A stretch of 64,000 nucleotides of DNA. It comes from an uncultured Gammaproteobacteria bacterium. Lineage in GTDB: Bacteria > Pseudomonadota > Gammaproteobacteria > Eutrophobiales > Eutrophobiaceae. This document shows positions 48,426 to 57,491 of this stretch, piece by piece. The stretch lies in NCBI GenBank assembly GCA_943788005.1, contig CALSOP010000002.1, positions 898,573-962,572 on the forward strand. The letters run 5' to 3'. The notes under the pieces are model-generated. The model was not told where the DNA came from and ran no database searches. It was given only the letters and a program-made list of their open reading frames with translations. Both the position numbers and the translations under genes were made by a program. Positions within the stretch are counted from its first letter, which is position 1; each line of letters starts with the position of its first letter.

Positions 48426-50133
48426 TCAAACCGCTACCTGTCCAAAAGGTTTTGACGACGTACAGTTTGATGATAGTTCAAAACAAACCCTGCCAGCTTG
48501 ATTAATAATTAATTTTAAACTGTAGCCAAACATTTCGGCATGTTTGTTGGCTTGGTAAAGGCCAATGCCTAAGCCATTGTCAGATGAGACTGGGTTGTTG
48601 AGCAACTGGCTGGAAACACTGTCCGGAATCATGCTTCCTGAATCACAAACGGTGACGATAATCACATCGTGGTTACAGGCTAAGGTGATAGTGGTTTCAA
48701 TATCCGGTTCGTCAAATTGCTTTGTTTGAATGTTTTCTAGTAGGTTATCGACAACACTATCAAATAGATCAACTGGAACGGTTGGATCGCCATGAATGTC
48801 AGCTTGAAACTGCATCTTGTTGTGTGTATTTCTCTTTTGTAGATCGTCCCACCAATCCTTAAGATAAATTTCTTTGTCATCCTGAACTTGTGGTGTTTGT
48901 AATTTATCCAGAGCTAATTGCAGGCGTTGTGTTAAATGAGGTAGCTGCTTTTTTAATACTTGCTGAGATACCAGCATGTTAGAACCATCTGTATCATGAG
49001 TGACTATGCTTGTGATTGCTTGCAGTGATTGTAATAAGTTTTTTATGTCATGAGTTATACGTGCGCCAGTCTGGTAAATTGCCTTTAGGTGTGCTTGTCT
49101 GGTTAGCTCAAGTTCGCGTTGTTTATTTTGGTAAAAATTATGCAGTAACTTAATTAATAGGTGACTGTGTAATTTAAGTGAAACGCCGGCGGGGGCTATA
49201 GGTATAGATGTATACTTTGAAGTCTTTGTGTTCAATTTCAACTTCGTTGTTTGTCGCTTCACCAATGTCACTTATGGTTTCATTAAGTTTCCATTTAACA
49301 CCAGAAATCCATAAAAATTGAACTAGTTTCTCCATTGCTTTTTGTAGGAAATCCTCTGGCGAGAGATCCTGTTCGTTAATTTCAGATAAATCAGATAACC
49401 ACTCTTCAAAGGGTGTTCCTATATTAAGCATATAGTTTGACCATAATTGAGTAATGCCGCTGAATCGCGATTGCGAGGTTAATAACCAACTAATACATAT
49501 TATGAAGCCACCTATAGCAATAGAAGTCCCAGCCAATGAAACAAAATAAGAAGTGTCACTTAAAAACATGTTGAGCAAACTTCCTAATGCTACAAGACTG
49601 GTTAGCATCGAAGCTGTTATTGCATGAATAAAATCTACTATCTGAATAGTGTGTTGCGATTTATCAGTAGGAAGAAATAGAATTAAGATAGGTAGAATTG
49701 GAATTGCCATTTCAAATAGATAAGCTTTTTCAATTTTAATATCTGCCAATTCTGGAACACAACCAAATAACAGCTCTAAAACAAGGAATCCAATCGCAAT
49801 AATATATATTGTGCTTTCGCTTCTATTTAAGGTGACGCGGCCGCTTATAAATCCAATTAACAGAATTAACCAGGCAAATAGCAACCAAAAGTTTAACCAA
49901 AAGGTGATCGATAAAGTAAAAACAATAAATAACACGGTGTTTCTAATGCTGAGCTTTTCATCTCCGCGCCATACCGGTTGCCATAATAAGAAAAGCCCAA
50001 GGTGGCTGAGCATAAGAGAGCGTGACATTAAGCTACCAAAATCAAACCAGATAGAGAGATGTAGCAGCTCTAACATCATCACGAGGATGATGAGTTCTTT
50101 TCTCATGAAAATTTTATTTAGAAATGTAGACAC
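48426..50133 (-). pseudogene. prsK: PrsK-like sensor histidine kinase, one frame break
   Basis: The 5' part (49174-50133) has about eight membrane helices and a cytoplasmic GAF-like stretch. The 3' part (48426-49271) holds the phosphoacceptor segment ARITHDIKNLLQSLQAI and an HATPase domain with VDNLLENI and GLGIGLYQANKHAEMFG. The frames join at a run of five G near 49191-49195; removing one restores YTYSPAGVSLKLHS. Membrane array plus HDxKN H-box match the PEP-CTERM histidine kinase family, usual partner of the PrsR-type regulator at 45044. Its terminal stop comes from the IS edge. Confidence 0.8.
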
Positions 50134-50203
50134 AAATAGCCTTGTGATGTCAGTTTTTTGTTATATTAGCTCAGACCGGAGTAGTAAAGAATAGCCTTTT
50201 GCC

Positions 50204-50977
50204 ATGAATCACAATCTATTATGTACTATAGCGAAGTTCTCCATATGGGAGGCAATCAGGGATAAATTTCTTCTGTTTATTTTTGGTGGAGTTGCCGGCC
50301 TATTTTTTGCGGCTTTGTTTATTGGTGAACTTGCGATAACAGAGGGCGCGATGACACAAGCGGCACTGCTTGCTTCTGCCTTACGTTTATTTTCGGTATT
50401 CACAATAGGCTTATTTGTTATAACGAGCATGATTCGGGAGTTTAATGATAAAGGTTTCGAATTAATCTTGTCTCACCCTGTGCCTCGTTCATCCTATTAT
50501 TTTGGTAAGTTTATCGGATTTTCGGGTATATCTTTAATTGTTGTTTTAATGATTGCTGCATGCTTATGTTTGTTTGCCCCGGTTAATATGGTGCTTTTGT
50601 GGTCGTTTTCGTTGTTTTGTGAACTTCTAATAATCATTGCTTTAAGCTTGTTATGCCTATTTTCATTCAGCAGCATTACTATTTCTTTTAGTGTTGTTAT
50701 CGGTTTTTATATTTTGTCACGATCAATTGAGGCCATTCTATTAATTAGTAATTCCCCAGCTCTTGCGCTTGGCTCAATTAGCCATAAATTCATGAGTGGA
50801 TTATTAGACGTTATTGCTTATGTAATTCCTGATCTATATATGTTTACTCAAACTGAATGGCTTATTTATGAAGTTGATGTATTTGGCGATGTGGGTTTTG
50901 TCTTGGGCCAAACAATAATTTATATCGTTTTTATTTCATCGATAGCGCTATTTGATTTATACAGAAAGGAATTATAA
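50204..50977 (+). CDS. ABC-2 type permease
   Basis: 257 residues with about six membrane helices. The N-terminal AKFSIWEAIRDKFLLFIF and the loop MIREFNDKGFELILSHPVPRSSYYFGKFIG are typical of ABC-2 permeases. No ATPase gene adjoins it; the likely partner is the ATP-binding protein at 54301, with a cyclase and pilin gene in between. Its start is divergent from the PrsK-like gene. Confidence 0.82.
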   Translation: MNHNLLCTIAKFSIWEAIRDKFLLFIFGGVAGLFFAALFIGELAITEGAMTQAALLASALRLFSVFTIGLFVITSMIREFNDKGFELILSHPVPRSSYYFGKFIGFSGISLIVVLMIAACLCLFAPVNMVLLWSFSLFCELLIIIALSLLCLFSFSSITISFSVVIGFYILSRSIEAILLISNSPALALGSISHKFMSGLLDVIAYVIPDLYMFTQTEWLIYEVDVFGDVGFVLGQTIIYIVFISSIALFDLYRKEL

Positions 50978-50990
50978 GAATATCTTTTCG

Positions 50991-51733
50991 ATGAAACTTT
51001 TCGTAAAAAATACACGAAATATATCTTTTGTCCCTGCCAGCGTATGGCCTGTCCTATTATTAAGTTTATTTCTGCAATGTTATTGGCATTGGTCATTCAC
51101 TAATCTCGAAATTAAACGAGATGATTTGCCCGTCCCGCCAAAGGTGTCACTGGTAAGACTTGTTAGTCTTGATGATTTGGTTCCAGCAGCAAAGGGGGTG
51201 ATGTTGTGGCTACAAGCGTTTGATAATCAGCCCGGGATTAGTATTCCATTAAGGGGAATTGAATTATCAGAGAGTAAGTGAATGGCTAGATTTAATTTTA
51301 GATCTTGATAATAAAAATCCAGTATCCGCTTTTAGCTGCGATTAGGTTTTATGCTGAAGTTTCAGATGAAAAAAAGCAAAGATTGATGATAGATTATATA
51401 AGTAAAAAATTCATTGAAAACCCAAGTGAACGTTGGCAGTTTATGGCGCATGCGGTTTATATCGCAAAACATAGAATTAAAGATCAGCAATTAGCTTTGG
51501 AATGTGCAAAACTAATTCGGCAATATGCTACTGGAGACAATGTCCCGTATTGGGCAAAACAAATGGAAATTTTTGTTCTGGAAGATATGGGGGAACTAGA
51601 AAGCGCAAAGGTACTAATAGGCGGTTTACTTGAAAGTGGTGAGTTGAAAGATGCACATCAAGTAAATTTTTTAACTCAACGCTTAACAGAAATCGAAGAG
51701 CGCCAGAATCAAGAACGGGAACCACTGCAATAA
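50991..51733 (+). pseudogene. Single-pass helical-repeat protein, two frame breaks
   Basis: Starts MKLFVKNTRNISFVPASVW with a membrane segment near 15-33 (VWPVLLLSLFLQCYWHW), then an outward domain of TPR-like helices. Frames change near 51260-51266 and 51320-51325. Bridging text reads YQRVSEWLDLILDLDNKNP before YPLLAAIRFYAEVSD, strongly coding-like. The joined protein would be about 245 residues. It lies 13 bases after the permease gene and shares its transcription. I do not know a named family. Confidence 0.7.
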
Positions 51734-51735
51734 AA

Positions 51736-52983
51736 TCATAAGCCCATAATTTTTTTAACCATGGCTTTATAATATTTGTCATTCTTATCTTTTTCATAAA
51801 GTTCTTTAAACAATCTACATGCATTCTTATCCTTTCCTGAGTAATAGAGCGCCATCGCTTCTGTGTGGATAATAAGTTTCTCTTTTAATGCGGCATCGAC
51901 TTCATTGTCATAACATAATGGTTGATAAATCCGAGTGAGTTGGTGTTTGCCGCGTACCCGAACCTGGTCAAGTTCTCGGCAAGTGATTCCTTTTAACTGC
52001 TTATGCGTGTGTTCACTTATTAATATAGGAACACGATAGGTGCGTGTCAGAGATTCAATGCGAGAGGCAAGGTTAACCGCATCGCCAATAGCAGTATAAG
52101 TCATGCGATATTTTGAGCCCATATTGCCAACGTTGGCTCTGCCGGTATTAATGCCAATGCCCATGGAAAGTCGAGGCCAGCCATGACTGATAAATTTTTC
52201 TGCAAGCGTTTGTATGGCTTGACTCATTTCAAGCGCAGCCTCAACCGAACGTTGTGCGTGTTCAGCTTGCTCTGTCGGCGCATTCCAGAATGCCATTATT
52301 GCATCACCAATATATTTATCTATGGTTCCGCCATGTTTAAATAAGATCTCAGTCATAGAGGTAAAATATTCGTTTAGTAACTTATTCAATTGTTTTGGAT
52401 TTAGTTCTTCAGAAATATTGGTAAAGTTTTGCAAGTCACAAAAGAAAACAGTTAATATTTTTGATTCCCCTTCTGTAGAAAGCCCATTGGGTAAGCGACT
52501 TAATTCACTGACTAATTGCGGTGGGATATATTGACCAAAGGTTTCTATTAGCCGTTGTTTGGATTGTATTTCCATGAAGTAACTGACCAATACGTTTGTC
52601 ATGTAGATAACCAGGATAGTTAATACACAATATTCTATTGGTATTAATCCAACATTGGGGCTTGAATAGCCTATTGCCGCTGATATAAGAATTGTTACAA
52701 AAGTAAGCAAAAATGCCTTTACGGGAGATAATAGCGGCAGCATGCTCGACAATATTAGACCGGCTATAAGCAAAAATATGAATTCTTTTGTCTGCATTAG
52801 CTTGCCTAATGCAAGGTTATAGTTGCCTGATTGATTTAGGAGTTTGCTGCTAATATTGATAATAGGGTCCTGAGCAATGGTAATTTCTATAAGACCAATT
52901 GCGTCTGAAAGGAAGATCATAAATACACTGAAGATGACAGATATCTTTATTAGAACATGTTTCGTTATTTCAGGTATCTTCAT
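51736..52983 (-). CDS. Membrane-bound class III adenylate/guanylate cyclase
   Basis: 415 residues. The N-terminal 150 carry a signal-anchor helix and three further helices (about 70-90, 95-112, 118-135) without a full CHASE2 domain. The cyclase core shows metal aspartates in FFCDLQNFTNIS (near 184) and DKYIGDAIMAFWNAP (near 228), GIGINTGRANVGNMGS and AIGDAVNLASRIE. A short C-terminal helical tail follows. It converges on the preceding gene (2-base gap). It would make a cyclic nucleotide that could link surface or pilus state to gene control. Confidence 0.88.
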   Translation of the reverse strand: MKIPEITKHVLIKISVIFSVFMIFLSDAIGLIEITIAQDPIINISSKLLNQSGNYNLALGKLMQTKEFIFLLIAGLILSSMLPLLSPVKAFLLTFVTILISAAIGYSSPNVGLIPIEYCVLTILVIYMTNVLVSYFMEIQSKQRLIETFGQYIPPQLVSELSRLPNGLSTEGESKILTVFFCDLQNFTNISEELNPKQLNKLLNEYFTSMTEILFKHGGTIDKYIGDAIMAFWNAPTEQAEHAQRSVEAALEMSQAIQTLAEKFISHGWPRLSMGIGINTGRANVGNMGSKYRMTYTAIGDAVNLASRIESLTRTYRVPILISEHTHKQLKGITCRELDQVRVRGKHQLTRIYQPLCYDNEVDAALKEKLIIHTEAMALYYSGKDKNACRLFKELYEKDKNDKYYKAMVKKIMGL

Positions 52984-53142
52984 TTGATTTATGGGTTGTT
53001 TTTATGATTAATGATATTTTGCTATTGATTTAAGTAAACATGAGTTTGCATGGAAAAGATCTAATCTTATCCAGTCACACATGTTATTACCAAATTAATG
53101 ATGGCCTATAGTAAACGAGCAAATGAAGATCGTCGAATTCTC

Positions 53143-53174
53143 AACAGTATTGATGATATATCAACAATACTGTT
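53143..53174. promoter_or_regulatory. Palindrome upstream of the pilin sigma-54 promoter, candidate activator site
   Basis: AACAGTATTG and CAATACTGTT, perfect 10-base arms around a 12-base spacer, end about 55 bases before the -24 element. This is a reasonable distance for an enhancer bound by a sigma-54 activator such as the PrsR-like protein 7 kb away. The rest of 52984-53290 has no gene. Confidence 0.55.
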
Positions 53175-53229
53175 AATGTTTTACATGAGATTATTATTAA
53201 ATTTATAATAAAAACAATAGGATATAGTG

Positions 53230-53247
53230 TTGGCATGATCTCTGCAT
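53230..53247 (+). promoter_or_regulatory. Sigma-54 promoter for the prepilin gene
   Basis: TTGGCATGATCTCTGCAT fits the -24/-12 consensus (TGGCAC-N5-TTGCA) with the invariant GG at 53232-53233 and GC at 53244-53245, exactly ten bases apart. Transcription would begin near 53257, leaving about a 35-base leader before the start codon. Confidence 0.75.
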
Positions 53248-53290
53248 TATGATTATGAAAAGCAGACATAGCTTAAACGGAGAAGAAGTA

Positions 53291-54079
53291 ATGAATATTA
53301 ATAAACAGAAAGGTTTTACATTAGTCGAAATCGCAATCGTCCTGGTCATTATTGGATTATTACTCGGCGGCATCCTTAAAGGTCAGGAATTAATTAATAG
53401 CGCACGTGTGCGAAATTTGGCAGATCAGAATTCAGGTATACAGGCAGCGTACTATGGTTTCATAGATCGTTATCGCCAAGTGCCAGGCGATTTTATTGCT
53501 GCTAATGCAAGTCAGGCGATGGGTGTCACGATTAACTTGCCAGTTGCAGCTTCAACTACAGATGGTAACGGCCAATTAGATAATACGCTTGAAGAAGCCG
53601 CAGCCGTTTGGGAGCAATTGGCGAAATCTAACTTTTTGGGTGGTGGTTTTACCCCAGCTACAGCTATCCCAGCAAGTGAAGGTGCTTATACTGCCAGTCA
53701 AGTCGGACCTTTGAATGCGTTTAACGGAGCATTGATTTTGACACGAAATGCGGGTTATACCGGAACTGCCTCTATCCGTTTGAATCTACACATGGGCCGA
53801 AATGTGCCGGTTACGATTGCCCGAGAGTTGGATGTTAAGGTTGATGATGGCCTACCGAACACCGGTGTGTTAAGACTTACCAATACAGCTGGTGCTGCAG
53901 GCGGTGGAACAACCTTTGATGCAATAGAGTTTTTGCCATCGTTTGCAACTTGTGCGACAAACTCTACCGCAAATGCTCCGGCCAACGCAGCAGGTGCTAA
54001 TGTCATGCCAACCAATGCTACTGATATCTATGATATTTTCGATGATTTTCAAGATTGTCCACAGGTTTTTGTATATTAG
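53291..54079 (+). CDS. Type IV prepilin-like protein
   Basis: 262 residues from MNINKQKG, with GGAGAAGAAG just upstream. The prepilin peptidase site is KG|FTLVEIAIVLVIIGLLLGGILKGQE, with Glu5 of the mature protein and a long hydrophobic helix. The mature part is large, Ala/Asn/Thr-rich, and has two C-terminal cysteines (SFATCATNS and DFQDCPQVF) that could form a disulfide. It carries its own sigma-54 promoter and terminator, so it is monocistronic. A pseudopilin or minor surface filament is expected; the exact system is unknown. Confidence 0.87.
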   Translation: MNINKQKGFTLVEIAIVLVIIGLLLGGILKGQELINSARVRNLADQNSGIQAAYYGFIDRYRQVPGDFIAANASQAMGVTINLPVAASTTDGNGQLDNTLEEAAAVWEQLAKSNFLGGGFTPATAIPASEGAYTASQVGPLNAFNGALILTRNAGYTGTASIRLNLHMGRNVPVTIARELDVKVDDGLPNTGVLRLTNTAGAAGGGTTFDAIEFLPSFATCATNSTANAPANAAGANVMPTNATDIYDIFDDFQDCPQVFVY

Positions 54080-54104
54080 ATCAAATACTAAACTCGACTT
54101 AATT

Positions 54105-54130
54105 AATGCCCGCGCTTTGCGGGCATTTTT
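54105..54130 (+). terminator. Rho-independent terminator after the prepilin gene
   Basis: AATGCCCGC / GCGGGCATT forms a 9-base stem with a 5-base loop followed by a T-run (TTTTTATTT). Confidence 0.93.
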
Positions 54131-54300
54131 ATTTACAGTGATGTGATGTTTATAGGTTTTGCACGACTGCATGGATGCAGGAGGTACTTTAGGCAAATCA
54201 TAAGCATCTGCATGCCGGTAGTATTACGGGTTCATTAATGGGCGAGAGAATGAGGCGCAAGCGACAAAGTAGGGCATGAACAATAGCGACGGTAAGATGA

Positions 54301-55026
54301 ATGACTAAAATTGGACTTAAAGTTGAACAAGTAAATCAACGCTATGCTAGCAATGCCGTCCTGGATAACATCAACCTAACCGTCTACGAAGGTGAATATG
54401 TTGGGCTTGTTGGTGTTAATGGTGCCGGTAAGACGACATTAATTAAAGCGATATTAGATTTTGTTTCTATAGATTCTGGAAATATTGAGATCTTTGGAAA
54501 ATCGCATAGAGAAACATCATCGCGTGAATCACTCTCTTTCTTACCAGAAAAATTTATTCCTCCCTATTATTTAACGGGAAAAGATTTTCTTTCTTATATG
54601 GCCGAATTAAATCAGGTGGAATTAGAGGGCGCTGCTATAGAAGAATTGTTTCAGGTTCTTGATCTGGATATTACCGCATTAAAAAAATCAGTACGACAGT
54701 ATTCAAAAGGGATGTCACAAAAACTGGGACTCGCATCTTGTTTTTTGAGTCAAAGACCGATGTTGCTTTTTGATGAACCGATGAGCGGTCTTGATCCAAA
54801 AGCGCGTGCGTATCTGAAACGACATCTGGTAAGTTTAAAAGAAACAGGAAAGACGCTTTTTTTTAGCACGCATTTATTAGCAGACGTGGAAAGTATTTGT
54901 GATCGGATAATTGTTTTGCACGGTGGTAAAATATGCTTTAACGGCTCACCTTCGCAATGTTGTGAAGAATTTAATGCAAACGATCTTGAAAATGCGTATC
55001 TAAACTGTATTGGTGCTAATGTATGA
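54301..55026 (+). CDS. ABC transporter ATP-binding protein
   Basis: 241 residues. Walker A GVNGAGKTT near 40, signature YSKGMSQKLGLAS near 140, Walker B LLFDEPMSGLDP, and the switch histidine in FSTHLLADVE. It belongs to the ABC-2 export group and is the best partner for the orphan permease at 50204, although the two genes are separated by a cyclase and a pilin gene. A weak GG-N10-GC motif at 54192-54205 is noted but not claimed as promoter. Confidence 0.87.
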   Translation: MTKIGLKVEQVNQRYASNAVLDNINLTVYEGEYVGLVGVNGAGKTTLIKAILDFVSIDSGNIEIFGKSHRETSSRESLSFLPEKFIPPYYLTGKDFLSYMAELNQVELEGAAIEELFQVLDLDITALKKSVRQYSKGMSQKLGLASCFLSQRPMLLFDEPMSGLDPKARAYLKRHLVSLKETGKTLFFSTHLLADVESICDRIIVLHGGKICFNGSPSQCCEEFNANDLENAYLNCIGANV

Positions 55027-55068
55027 GTACCACGTAGAAAACTAATGTATTTAGAATATACTTAGAAT

Positions 55069-55775
55069 ATGAAAATTAAAATGCCCATAATGAGACTCTT
55101 TGTCGTGTTATTGCTCGTTTTTAGCCAGGGCATCTCTGCGCGAATGTATCAGTGGCTTGACGCAGATACAGGGTCTACTCAATTATCCGGAAAGCCGCCA
55201 ATGTGGTATAGAAGCGCTTCACCTGGGCCGCGAGTTTTTGTCTTTGATAATGGGCGTCTCATGGATGACACGGCCATTGAAGTTGATGACGAAGTGCGCG
55301 AACAATTAAGACGAAGGGCATTTATTTTAGCGGAAGAGGATCAGCAAAAAGCTAAAGATAAACTTGCCAAATCCTTAGAAATGCAACAAAAATTTGTCAA
55401 AGATAAACCGAAAAAAGTTGAATTGGTAGATACCGAAGATTCACAGCAGCAGATCTCAAGTCTGTCGCTGACCTTGAAGAGTTTAATCAAGTACTAGTGG
55501 ACTATATTGCTGCTGGACATTTTGGTCTATACGAAAGAATCGCTGAGGGCAAGGAACGCCGAAAACCAGTATCTAAATTGGCAGTTCAGATATATCCGCG
55601 AATAGAACAAGTTACACAAATTGCTCTGGCCTTTGATGAAAAATACAATCCTGAAAACAATGAACATGGGCTCGACCATTTCCCAGAAGATCTGTCCGCA
55701 CTTTGCGAAGAATTAGTTACGCGTATTGAACTTGAAGACCAATTGATCCAGTTGCTGCTAGAAGCCAAGTCTTGA
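55069..55775 (+). pseudogene. DUF4124-type secreted coiled-coil protein, one frame break
   Basis: The first frame has a signal peptide (LFVVLLLVFSQGISA), a DUF4124-like MYQWLDADTGSTQLSGKPP and an acidic/basic coiled coil. It reads into TGA-free but unlike sequence after EDSQ and stops at 55497. The other frame contains AADLKSVADLEEFNQVLVD directly upstream of YIAAGHFGLYERIAEG and runs to 55775. One base change near 55440-55455 would give a roughly 235-residue protein. Alternatively the second frame starts at the overlapping GTG (TAGTG). Function unknown. Confidence 0.65.
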
Positions 55776-55792
55776 ATATAAGTTTACTCGGC

Positions 55793-56242
55793 TTAATCTG
55801 CTGCTTTTAGTTTCGTCTGGATATAATCTGAATGTGAGATGTAAAGTAAGTCCGCAATTTTTCTGATGTAGTATTCTTCATATTTATCAAGCACCGAGTC
55901 GGCATAAGCAACATGCCATAAACTTTCTATGATATTTATTTTGTCTGTCATAGTTAGTTTATCGTTCAAAAGCCGGGTGAACTCATAAAGGGACACGGCA
56001 TGATTAACCTCATTTTCGGCCAATGCGATTAATTCATTAATATCCTCATCACTTAGCTTGAAGTGATCAGATAATACGGTTTTTATAACGTTTCTTTCTT
56101 CATCCTTAATGTGCTCATCGGCCAGACTAATTTCTATCATTAATACAGCCGTTGCTAATTCAATGGTTTTTGTATGTGATGACTCGTCTTTTGACTCATT
56201 TTTTAGTAACGCTTCAAAATAGGTTTTAATGTTTTTAATCAT
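55793..56242 (-). CDS. TerB-family tellurite-resistance-like protein
   Basis: 149 residues, all-helical and acidic. Patterns ATAVLMIEISLADEHIKDEERNVIKTVL and ADSVLDKYEEYYIRKIADLLYIS are the two calcium/metal-binding-like helices of TerB domains. The cellular role of stand-alone TerB proteins is unclear. It follows hspQ by 8 bases on the same strand. Confidence 0.87.
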   Translation of the reverse strand: MIKNIKTYFEALLKNESKDESSHTKTIELATAVLMIEISLADEHIKDEERNVIKTVLSDHFKLSDEDINELIALAENEVNHAVSLYEFTRLLNDKLTMTDKINIIESLWHVAYADSVLDKYEEYYIRKIADLLYISHSDYIQTKLKAAD

Positions 56243-56250
56243 GGCTTGAA

Positions 56251-56562
56251 CTAGTTGTTGGTATTATTATGAGAATAATGGCCATCGACAAATTTTTTAA
56301 AATAGTGATTAATTAGAGGGTGATTTATCGGTAATGCTGAATTAGTAGTCTCAATATTCCTTTCCGCAACATATGTGGTTTGTTGTGAATTATCTACCAA
56401 GACATGATACCAAGGTTCATCTTTCGGAGGCTTTGATTTTGCTACGGTCTCATACCATGCGTCTGTTCCACTAAAGGCAGCATCTATATCAAATATTACA
56501 CCCCTATAGTCGAATTTTCGATGATGAATAATCTGTCCAAGTGAATATTTAGCGTGTTGCAT
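56251..56562 (-). CDS. hspQ: Heat shock protein HspQ
   Basis: 103 residues: AKYSLGQIIHHRKFDYRGVIFDID, then PWYHVLVDNSQQTTYVAERNIE and IINHYFKKFVDGHY. These match HspQ/YccV, a hemimethylated-DNA-binding fold protein acting as a Lon protease specificity factor. It is the leading gene of a two-gene leftward unit with the TerB-like gene. Confidence 0.92.
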   Translation of the reverse strand: MQHAKYSLGQIIHHRKFDYRGVIFDIDAAFSGTDAWYETVAKSKPPKDEPWYHVLVDNSQQTTYVAERNIETTNSALPINHPLINHYFKKFVDGHYSHNNTNN

Positions 56563-56696
56563 AAAAGAATTTGTAAGCTGATTCGTTTGATAAGTATTAT
56601 CATAACAGAAAGATGATTAATCTCTGGAGCGTTTTTAATTTTCTTTCCCAATTTAAAAGACATTAATAACCATACGGAACAATATTACAGAAAACG

Positions 56697-57428
56697 ATGC
56701 GAGTCCCACGGCTTTATATTGATATGCCATTAACAACAGGTGAAACCATTAACTTGCCTCGTGATAAAGCGCATCATATTTCCAATGTGCTCAGGATGCG
56801 TATTGGCGATTCAATAAAGTTATTTAATGGTTCTGGCGATGATTATCAGTCAAAGGTTATTGAAATTGGTAAAAAAAACGCACAGATCGAAATTGCAGAA
56901 TCCATACAAGTAGCGAATGAATCACCTTTAACCATCAATCTGTGCCTCGCCGTAGCGAGGGGGCAGCATATGGATTTTTCTATTCAAAAGGCGGTTGAAC
57001 TTGGCGTAAAGAATATAATCCCTGTTACCTCTGAGTTTAGTAATGTGAAAATACAGGATGATCGTGTGCATAATAAATTGGCGCATTGGCAAAACATAAT
57101 AATCAGTGCAACTGAGCAATGTGGCAGAAGTTATTTAACGCAAATTCAAAAACCGGTGTCATTTGTCGAATGGGTGCGCCTAGACGCATCAAAGATTCGA
57201 TTGATATTGCATCCTGAGAGTTTGCAATCTATGGCAAACATTAGCCTTCCTGACAATGAGTTAACTTTGATGATTGGCCCAGAAGGCGGTTTCAGTGATG
57301 CCGAAGTTGAGCTGGCACAAGAAAATGGTTGTGATCCTATAAATCTAGGCCCGAGAATATTAAGAACTGAGACTGCTGTTATCAGTGCGGTGAGTAATGC
57401 CCAGCAGCTTTGGGGAGACTTGAATTAA
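56697..57428 (+). CDS. rsmE: 16S rRNA (uracil1498-N3)-methyltransferase
   Basis: 243 residues. An N-terminal PUA-like part (HHISNVLRMRIGDSIKLFNG) precedes a SPOUT methyltransferase domain with VARGQHMDFSIQKAVELGV, LMIGPEGGFSDAEVELA and LGPRILRTETAVISAVS, which forms the SAM-binding knot. It methylates U1498 of 16S rRNA. RsmE beside glutathione synthesis genes is common in gammaproteobacteria; here gshA follows after 63 bases. Confidence 0.95.
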   Translation: MRVPRLYIDMPLTTGETINLPRDKAHHISNVLRMRIGDSIKLFNGSGDDYQSKVIEIGKKNAQIEIAESIQVANESPLTINLCLAVARGQHMDFSIQKAVELGVKNIIPVTSEFSNVKIQDDRVHNKLAHWQNIIISATEQCGRSYLTQIQKPVSFVEWVRLDASKIRLILHPESLQSMANISLPDNELTLMIGPEGGFSDAEVELAQENGCDPINLGPRILRTETAVISAVSNAQQLWGDLN

Positions 57429-57491
57429 ATGTATCCAATACCCATATATAATCATCAGGCTGTATAATCGATAAGAATTCTAAAACCTATC

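Larger units (their letters stand above)
46998..48428 (+). mobile_element. IS3-family insertion sequence
   Basis: About 1.43 kb with two overlapping transposase genes. Terminal inverted repeats are imperfect: left TAAGAGATAGTTTTAGTTCATC, right (reverse complement) TAAGAGACACATTAGTTCATC, each preceded by TGATT. I see no convincing target-site duplication, consistent with a deletion at the left side. The right end supplies the stop codon of the leftward kinase gene. Confidence 0.85.

Noticed and set aside
54192-54205. Second sigma-54 promoter before the ABC ATPase gene
   Set aside because: GG-N10-GC spacing is right, but the -24 (AGGCAA) and -12 (AAGCA) contexts are weak, and chance matches of this short pattern are common.
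55497-55775. Independent gene starting at the GTG overlapping the previous stop
   Set aside because: Strongly coding-like residues (AADLKSVADLEEFNQ) continue in frame upstream of the GTG, so a frame-broken single gene is the better reading, though not certain.
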